From positions 1 through 9,780 of the forward strand of contig JAHIYT010000018.1 in assembly GCA_018814945.1 (NCBI GenBank): a stretch of 9,780 nt of DNA, given 5' to 3'. The notes below the pieces were generated by a model. That model was not told the DNA's origin. It ran no database searches and was given only the letters and a program-made list of their open reading frames with translations. Shown one piece after another: positions 4,725 through 9,780 of this stretch (positions are counted from its first letter, which is position 1; every line of letters starts with the position of its first letter). The DNA is from Patescibacteria group bacterium (GTDB lineage Bacteria; Patescibacteriota; Gracilibacteria; UM-FILTER-43-11). Made by a program: the position numbers and the translations under genes.

Positions 4725-7700
4725 CCACAACTCTCACCTATATAATCTATCCATGCAGGTACATCCACACCGCTTTCACCCGTAAATCCTCCGGAGAGTG
4801 AGAGTCCAAACATCTCCAACAGACGCATCAATGTGATTTGATTTTCTTCAATTTCCATAGAAGTCTGAGTACCCCAGTTTTGTTGAAAAGTAAGTATATC
4901 GAGTAAATTGATACCTGGGATGCCGTCGATATTTACCTCATTCCAGAGTTCGGGATAGTTCTGAAGATAATTAATCCATGCAAATAGATCATCTCTACCA
5001 ATGGTGTCATCATCGCTTTCGTCGAAATTGCCATGTTTGAATCTACCGAATTCAAGTGCAATGTCTGCGAGGTAACTACCGTTAACCGGCTCTGCATTAT
5101 TAATTTCAAGTGTTGCTCTCTGTGGTATGGTAAATCTTGTGTTCTCAAGTCCTATTCTAATATCATATATAGTACCTGCCGAAAGTAAACCTAGCTCTAA
5201 TTCAGTTTCACCAAAAATATTTGTATGACCGTTAACCGTAATACTCCCTTCTCCGTTAGATACATTAACTTCAATGTCTGCCGCATGACTTGATCCAAAG
5301 TATTCTTCATTAATTTTAAGAAGAAGTTTTTTCTCTTCTGAAGATAATTCACTGATGTTATTCTTTGCAAGCAGGCTTTCACTTAGTTCAAGTTCGTTAA
5401 TGGTTTTAAATACATCTTCCTCAATTGCAATTTCTTCCATTAAATCTTCGATAATTGGTTCCATGAATCTATCTATAACCTCTTCTGTGCTTATACCACT
5501 TGCGCTTATATAATGATCACCATTGAGAGATAAAAGTACCATTAGAGGTGAGATGATGTCTGTTTGCCTATTCTCAATTTTATGCCTTAGTTGCTGGTTA
5601 TCTTCTCCGTAACATTCAAGAATATAATTGAGTGCGTTTGCACTTGTTCTTCTATTTTCAAATTCGGCTTTGGCTTCATCACAAGAACCTTCATAAGCTT
5701 GAGTATTATCTCCATTTGATCCAATTAATTCATGAAGTCTTTCCATAATTATTTCGTCATAAGCTTCTTTTACTTTAATTTTTAGATCCAGTGTTACATT
5801 TATTTCCGTTCCTTCTCTTACTGTAGGATTGATATATGCCGTACCACTTTCACCAATTTCGGTTCCACAATCTGTAACATTCCATAATTCGTAGTTATAA
5901 CGTTGTATTACTTCGGATCTATTTTCAGGAATGACTCTGTCTGTATAGCGTGTGGTGTTGGGGTTTTCTTCTGTGTGAAGCAATCTCCCATTTCTGTATA
6001 TTTTTACGGCTCCACCGGTTTCTATGTTTGAAAAATATTTTCTGTAGTAATCTGTGAATGAAGTTCTGCTACCTCCAGATTCTTTTAATGTTTGCTCTAA
6101 AGAAAGAAGATCATTAGTGAATTTAACCAAGATGTTGTCTATTGCTCCTTTAAGAGAAGCATTTTTCCTGATTTTATCAATAATTCTTAGCATTGCGTTG
6201 GTTTGAAGACTACTGCAATTACAATTAGTTAAGTCACCAAGTTTTAAATTATCTAATTCTTCGTAGTATTCTTCACTTAATTCATCACTTTTTATTATTT
6301 CGTCCCTTACATAAGATGCGAATACACCTTTTAGGTTTTTTACATTTTCTCTAATATCTCCTATTTTTGGATTGGTATCTAAGTAGTTGAGTAAAATAGT
6401 TACTTTTGTTGTAGCGTTTACATTCTGAGTGCCAGACCAGCTTAAATTAACCACAGGCCTTCCTCCAATAACACTTACAGGGAGTTTATTCGGAAGATTA
6501 AGGGTTACTTGTTGTGTTCCACAACTAGGAGATTCCTGCCTTCTGCTACCAGTGGTTGTAGCTACCTGAGTTTCAATTGCACCTGCCTCTCCGGTTCCGC
6601 TTGGCCTTCTATTACCGACAAAGTCAGTAGTAGGTGTAGCAGGATCTAAGCTGACAAGTTGGTAATTTGTAATTTCAGCATCCGATAGGGCAAATGCGGT
6701 TTTTGCTTCTACACATACTGCCATTCCAATTGCATAAACTTTTGGAAAAAATAATTTAACAAAGAAAGATTCTTTTGTGTTATTAAAAGGAATCAAAGGA
6801 CAATCTATTTTTATATTATAAGCAGGGTCGCTTGGGTCAATAAAGAAAGGTAAAGTAACCTTTTCTGAAAAGTTATTACCTGTACCCCAATCGGCAGCAG
6901 TTTGGTCGGTTAGGGGACCGCCAACTACACTACTTCCATTAACAGTTATTCCGTCTTCTAAATAATATGTATAACCTGTTCCTACTAAATCGTTATATAC
7001 AATATTTTGCTTTATTGTTGTATTGGCAGGGGGTGCGGTGCCTGCATAAGCTGATGAGGAAGCTGCAATATCACCATGGGCTATGTAGGCATTTGGTCCT
7101 CCTGCGTCTCCAAAATAAGGACAGTTATTATATAGTGTGTTGTTAAATATCTTTGTACCATTGGTTGCTGTAGTGGCGATTCCACCGCAGTAATATATAT
7201 TGGAACGACCACCTGCATATATGTAGTTGTTTTCGGTAACAACATTATTATAGATACTTATATTATTCCCCCCTGCCCCTTTGCTTTGGCTGGCAGCTAT
7301 ACCAATTGAGTTATCGTGAATGTAGTTATTTCTTACAATAGAGTTGTCACCGGTTACAATAATTCCGGCGTATTCGAAACCGCTTTTTACATTCTTAATT
7401 TCAAATCCTTCTAGGGTTGTGTTTTCACTATTTATATTAAAAGTTGAACCGTCTATTACAGGTGTACTTGTCCAAGGTTGAATGATGATATTTGCCGTAA
7501 CCGGACTTAAGAATTTGCTCGCGCCATCACTAGTATTGTATGTACCTTGAACATAAATGTTTAAATCTAATGCTGTGGTTGTGGCAGTTGTTTCAAATTG
7601 TGCATGGGATCCAAAAACTGTATCAATATCTGAACATGGTGAAGTTGACCTACAAGTTGTACCACCACCTGTGTCGTAATCTACATAAAAGTCTGTTTGG

Positions 7701-9780
7701 GTTTGACAGTATACGTCTGCACCATCAATATCTCCATCATCATCGTTATCCAGTCCATCACTACAATTCTCCCAATCGATGTTATGCGTAATGGTAGCTC
7801 CGTTGGCTTCCAGTTCGTCATGAATTTCAGTAAGAGCTGCGCTTTCTACTCCACTAAAGTTGTTGCTACTTAAGTTGATATTATTTGAACTATTAAAATT
7901 GGCTACGTTTCCGTTGGACGAACCGATAGGGCTTAAGTCGCTGATATTGTTGCTGCTAAGGTTAGTTGTTGTTAAGTCGTTTAAAATTTGAATTGGACTT
8001 AGGTCGCTAATATTATTATTACTTAAATTTAGAGTTTGCATTGAAAATAGACTGTCTGCACCTGTAATACTATTAATAAAGCTACTACTACAATCCAATG
8101 TAGTCAGTGCAGCTACTAAACTTCCGTCAATAATATTGTCATCACCACTTACTGCAATGTCTACACATTGTTGAAAATTACTGTCGGTAAATTGGTCGTG
8201 GATATTTGAGGTGATATTATTTGTAACTGTGGTACCTGCGGAATCTTCTAATACAGCTACCTGAATAAGTTGAGCTGAGGCATTAATTCCATTTAACCCA
8301 GTATTGTCACTAATATCAATAATATTTCCATCTGCAAAACAGTTTGTACAAGCGCATGCTCCACCACCTGGACTACAACCAGAACCACCCCCATTCGTAC
8401 CATCGTTCAGTGAGCTTATGTCGGTGATACTGTTGCCATCTAAAAGGGTGTCTGTAAGATTAGTTAATCCATTTAATGGGGTAATATTAGTAATGTTGTT
8501 GTCGTGTAGCCATGCGCGTTGTAAATTGGTCATTCCACTTAATGCACTAATATCACTTATGCTGTTATTGTTTAAGTATAAATACACCATATCTGTCATT
8601 CCACTTACTACACTAATATCGTTTATGGTGGTGCTGGTTAAGTTTAAGGATATCATATCTGTCATTCCGCTTAGTACACTAAAGTCACTTATGGTGTTAG
8701 CACCTAAGCTAAGAGATGTAAGGGCAGTTAATCCACTTAATGCACTAATATCGGTAATGCTATTACTAACTAAATAAATATCAATTAAGCTGGTTAATCC
8801 GCTTAAAGGAGCTAAATTACTGATATTATTAGCTCCTGCCTGAAAGGCTTGCAAGCCAGTTAATCCGCTCAATGCACTAATGTCACTAATATTACAGCTG
8901 TTACAATAAACATAGTCTAAGTTGGTTAAACCACTTATTGGACTAAGATCTGAGAGGCTAGTGTTATTTCCGAAATTAATTGATCTTAGGTTAGTAGTTA
9001 AACTGCTCAATGGACTAATGTCAGTTACGTTATTGCTATCCACCCTAAGGAATTCGATACTAGTTAAATATTCTATGCCAGCAATACTGGTGATTCCCTG
9101 ACTGGAACAATTTATTTCTCCGATCAAGGCGGCTGCGTCTGAAAAACTAATATAAGTAGCACCCGGGTTAACCCAAGTTTGTATATTACTAAGTACACAA
9201 GCTCTAAAATTGGCATCAGTGAATTCAAGTGTTATGTCATTGAGGTCATAATAATAAAGACCGTTTGTAGTTGCTCCGGTTGCTCCGGCAAAGGCATGAT
9301 CACCAGAAACAGCGACAGATGCACCGAGATCCGAATTGATACTCATCGATGTACCCAATAATTTATATACCTCACCCCAGTTATCAACTCCTCCAAAATC
9401 TTTTTCATATACAAATGCGGCACCACCGTCCGGGTCGGCAGATTCAGTATTTCCTTCGTCACCAACTATTATTGTAGTGCCATCAATGGCTACAGAATCT
9501 GGATAATGATCTTGATAAGTATCACTGGTGGTTATAGTGGTATCCAGTGACCAGCTACCTCCTCCTGCATCTACATATACATGAACTTTTCCTCCACTAC
9601 TTTCACCAGCAACTATATAGCTACCTGAAATATCATTCATTCCTAAATATACACTATCAGCTGAACCATAAAATTTATGTGTTTCACCCCAATTATCAGC
9701 TCCTCCTTGATCTTGTTTATAGACATATATAGTACCGCGATCTGTTCCGCCTTCATCATTTGAGCTGGAGCCTACTACTG
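4721..9780 (-). CDS. Giant multidomain secreted surface protein (FG-GAP, LRR, beta-helix, FN3-like, dockerin-like), 5' end missing
   Basis: The frame stays open to the right edge, giving at least 1,685 residues. The ATG at 9638-9640 is internal, because the 46 codons before it continue the same FG-GAP repeat. N to C: FG-GAP propeller blades (9251-9780); first LRR module (8291-9232); second LRR module (7781-8200); acidic Cys motif resembling the MopE/MYXO type (7706-7765); beta-helix with a choice-of-anchor-Q-like end, DFVGNRRPSGTGEAGAIE (6572-7690); FN3-like halves (6371-6514 and 5825-6016) split by a helical insertion; a helical acidic region (5294-5821); a beta domain (5042-5290); and a dockerin-like pair (4871-5032). 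It is rich in Asn, Ser, Thr and spaced cysteines, as in exported proteins; the signal peptide would lie outside the window. No LPXTG or C-terminal membrane helix is present. Likely role: adhesion or cell contact (inference). It ends in TAG at 4721-4723, overlapping the convergent methyltransferase stop. Confidence 0.85.
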   Translation of the reverse strand, partial: VVGSSSNDEGGTDRGTIYVYKQDQGGADNWGETHKFYGSADSVYLGMNDISGSYIVAGESSGGKVHVYVDAGGGSWSLDTTITTSDTYQDHYPDSVAIDGTTIIVGDEGNTESADPDGGAAFVYEKDFGGVDNWGEVYKLLGTSMSINSDLGASVAVSGDHAFAGATGATTNGLYYYDLNDITLEFTDANFRACVLSNIQTWVNPGATYISFSDAAALIGEINCSSQGITSIAGIEYLTSIEFLRVDSNNVTDISPLSSLTTNLRSINFGNNTSLSDLSPISGLTNLDYVYCNSCNISDISALSGLTGLQAFQAGANNISNLAPLSGLTSLIDIYLVSNSITDISALSGLTALTSLSLGANTISDFSVLSGMTDMISLNLTSTTINDISVVSGMTDMVYLYLNNNSISDISALSGMTNLQRAWLHDNNITNITPLNGLTNLTDTLLDGNSITDISSLNDGTNGGGSGCSPGGGACACTNCFADGNIIDISDNTGLNGINASAQLIQVAVLEDSAGTTVTNNITSNIHDQFTDSNFQQCVDIAVSGDDNIIDGSLVAALTTLDCSSSFINSITGADSLFSMQTLNLSNNNISDLSPIQILNDLTTTNLSSNNISDLSPIGSSNGNVANFNSSNNINLSSNNFSGVESAALTEIHDELEANGATITHNIDWENCSDGLDNDDDGDIDGADVYCQTQTDFYVDYDTGGGTTCRSTSPCSDIDTVFGSHAQFETTATTTALDLNIYVQGTYNTSDGASKFLSPVTANIIIQPWTSTPVIDGSTFNINSENTTLEGFEIKNVKSGFEYAGIIVTGDNSIVRNNYIHDNSIGIAASQSKGAGGNNISIYNNVVTENNYIYAGGRSNIYYCGGIATTATNGTKIFNNTLYNNCPYFGDAGGPNAYIAHGDIAASSSAYAGTAPPANTTIKQNIVYNDLVGTGYTYYLEDGITVNGSSVVGGPLTDQTAADWGTGNNFSEKVTLPFFIDPSDPAYNIKIDCPLIPFNNTKESFFVKLFFPKVYAIGMAVCVEAKTAFALSDAEITNYQLVSLDPATPTTDFVGNRRPSGTGEAGAIETQVATTTGSRRQESPSCGTQQVTLNLPNKLPVSVIGGRPVVNLSWSGTQNVNATTKVTILLNYLDTNPKIGDIRENVKNLKGVFASYVRDEIIKSDELSEEYYEELDNLKLGDLTNCNCSSLQTNAMLRIIDKIRKNASLKGAIDNILVKFTNDLLSLEQTLKESGGSRTSFTDYYRKYFSNIETGGAVKIYRNGRLLHTEENPNTTRYTDRVIPENRSEVIQRYNYELWNVTDCGTEIGESGTAYINPTVREGTEINVTLDLKIKVKEAYDEIIMERLHELIGSNGDNTQAYEGSCDEAKAEFENRRTSANALNYILECYGEDNQQLRHKIENRQTDIISPLMVLLSLNGDHYISASGISTEEVIDRFMEPIIEDLMEEIAIEEDVFKTINELELSESLLAKNNISELSSEEKKLLLKINEEYFGSSHAADIEVNVSNGEGSITVNGHTNIFGETELELGLLSAGTIYDIRIGLENTRFTIPQRATLEINNAEPVNGSYLADIALEFGRFKHGNFDESDDDTIGRDDLFAWINYLQNYPELWNEVNIDGIPGINLLDILTFQQNWGTQTSMEIEENQITLMRLLEMFGLSLSGGFTGESGVDVPAWIDYIGESCG
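4871..5032 (-). other. Degenerate dockerin-like (EF-hand-like) pair near the C-terminus
   Basis: Two loops spaced as in type I dockerins: DESDDDTIGRDD followed by LFAWINYL, and NIDGIPGINLLD followed by ILTFQQNWG. The first keeps acidic or polar residues at loop positions 1, 3, 5 and 12. The second has Ile and Pro where Asp and Gly are expected at 5 and 6, so calcium binding there is doubtful. No cohesin is seen in the window. Confidence 0.65.
6971..7438 (-). other. Right-handed beta-helix core (parallel beta-helix repeats)
   Basis: The translation shows successive turns such as TTLEGFEIKNV, NSIVRNNYIHDNSIGI, NISIYNNVVTENN and TKIFNNTLYNN, the N-N-x-I/V-x-x-N pattern of PbH1 repeats in pectin-lyase-like folds. 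No polysaccharide-lyase catalytic residues could be recognised, so binding rather than cleavage is the safer reading. Confidence 0.8.
7706..7765 (-). other. MopE-like acidic Cys motif
   Basis: The encoded segment CSDGLDNDDDGDIDGADVYC has the pattern C-x-D-G-x-D-N-D-x-D-G-x-x-D-x-x-D-x-x-C seen in the putative metal-binding (MopE) repeats of bacterial surface proteins. The Asp/Asn spacing suggests calcium binding, with the two cysteines likely paired. It links the LRR part to the beta-helix. Confidence 0.75.
7781..8200 (-). repeat. Second, shorter LRR module with the same Cys cap
   Basis: The module begins FTDSNFQQCV and LDCSSSFINSI, matching FTDANFRACV and INCSSQGITSI of the first module, with cysteines at codons 8165-8167 and 8090-8092. 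Three or four LRRs (LNLSNNNISDLSPI, TNLSSNNISDLSPI) follow, then a capping EIHDELEANGATITHN. Cap plus LRR appears to have been duplicated within the protein. Confidence 0.8.
8339..8404 (-). other. Gly/Cys-rich loop inserted in the last LRR of the first module
   Basis: The eleventh LRR begins LNDGT, then about 16-20 extra residues rich in Gly and Ser with four cysteines (C-x6-C-x-C-x2-C) come before the repeat resumes with FADGNIIDIS. It may be a disulfide-tied or metal-binding loop projecting from the solenoid. Function unknown. Confidence 0.65.
8411..8938 (-). repeat. Eight tandem 66-bp LRR units (internalin-like)
   Basis: Eight consecutive 22-residue leucine-rich repeats of the form LSGLTxLxxLxLxxNxIxDISA, exactly 528 bp, preceded by two less regular units (8939-9079). 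The 22-residue period is that of internalin-type LRRs. At DNA level units are partly conserved: the same 20-mer occurs at 8535-8554 and 8733-8752, three periods apart. Upstream lies a cap with Cys codons at 9197-9199 and 9107-9109. Confidence 0.92.
9251..9780 (-). repeat. FG-GAP beta-propeller repeats in the surface protein
   Basis: At least four blades are visible, with cores such as SVAIDGTTIIVGDEG, SVAVSGDHAFAGA and SYIVAGESSGGKVHVY, followed by aromatic strands (AAFVYEK, TIYVYKQ). Two blades share G-G-x-D-N-W-G-E; the DNA copies at about 9373-9394 and 9685-9706 differ at two of 22 positions and are 312 bp (104 codons) apart, which indicates a two-blade duplication. More blades probably lie beyond the edge. 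Integrin-like propellers often bind ligands or calcium. Confidence 0.8.

Noticed and set aside
4731..4804. Inverted repeat CTCTCAC/GTGAGAG as a shared terminator
   Set aside because: The 7-bp arms are 60 bp apart inside the coding end of the surface gene, with no U-tract.
8304..8777. Plus-strand open frame across the LRR region
   Set aside because: It is a mirror of the repetitive minus-strand LRR codons and has no recognisable protein features or start signals.
8411..8938. CRISPR or satellite DNA from the 66-bp periodicity
   Set aside because: The period is explained by 22-residue LRRs in one continuous reading frame.
9638..9640. ATG as the start of the giant surface gene
   Set aside because: The frame is open for all 46 codons upstream to the window edge and those codons continue the FG-GAP repeat, so this Met is internal.

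Overview
The window looks like a piece of an AT-rich genome from the Candidate Phyla Radiation (Patescibacteria). This is inferred from four things: a compact rpmH-rnpA-yidC block with a short rnpA, a Trm11-like methyltransferase of the kind common in that group, a small four-helix-bundle (23S intervening-sequence type) gene, and a very large, Cys-containing mosaic surface protein. TAA, TAG and TGA all act as stops, so nothing suggests the UGA recoding of Gracilibacteria/SR1. I could not run a database search, so the phylum is an inference.

Layout from left to right. Positions 68-1705 (minus strand) hold rpmH, rnpA and yidC, packed with a 5-nt gap and then an 8-nt overlap: ribosomal protein L34, the RNase P protein and the membrane protein insertase. 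YidC carries an extra extracytoplasmic beta-rich domain. Positions 1782-2522 (minus) encode a TIM-barrel sugar-phosphate-isomerase-like protein that lacks some expected metal ligands. Positions 2588-3061 (minus) encode a one-pass membrane protein with a degenerate Ada-type C-terminal motif. Positions 3058-3501 (minus) encode a four-helix-bundle protein. Its gene is bracketed by inverted arrays of a 9-bp repeat and by a 7-bp direct repeat, which looks like a small inserted cassette. Positions 3624-4724 (plus) encode a Trm11/COG1041-type tRNA guanine-N2 methyltransferase. Positions 4721-9780 (minus) are the 3' part of a giant secreted protein whose start lies beyond the right edge.

The giant protein reads, N to C: FG-GAP propeller blades, two LRR modules each with a Cys-containing cap, a MopE-like acidic Cys motif, a right-handed beta-helix ending in a choice-of-anchor-Q-like segment, an FN3-like domain split by a helical insertion, a long helical region, a beta domain and a degenerate dockerin-like pair. 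It is most likely an adhesion or host-contact protein. No LPXTG motif or C-terminal membrane anchor is present.

The most interesting item is the four-helix-bundle cassette (about 3071-3535). Its repeats form a 22-bp perfect inverted repeat, appear to supply the gene's ribosome-binding site and its repetitive (NPT)n tail, and its stop codon comes from flanking DNA and overlaps the next gene's ATG. No stretch longer than 300 bases lacks a gene. No tRNA, rRNA, CRISPR array or transposase was found.
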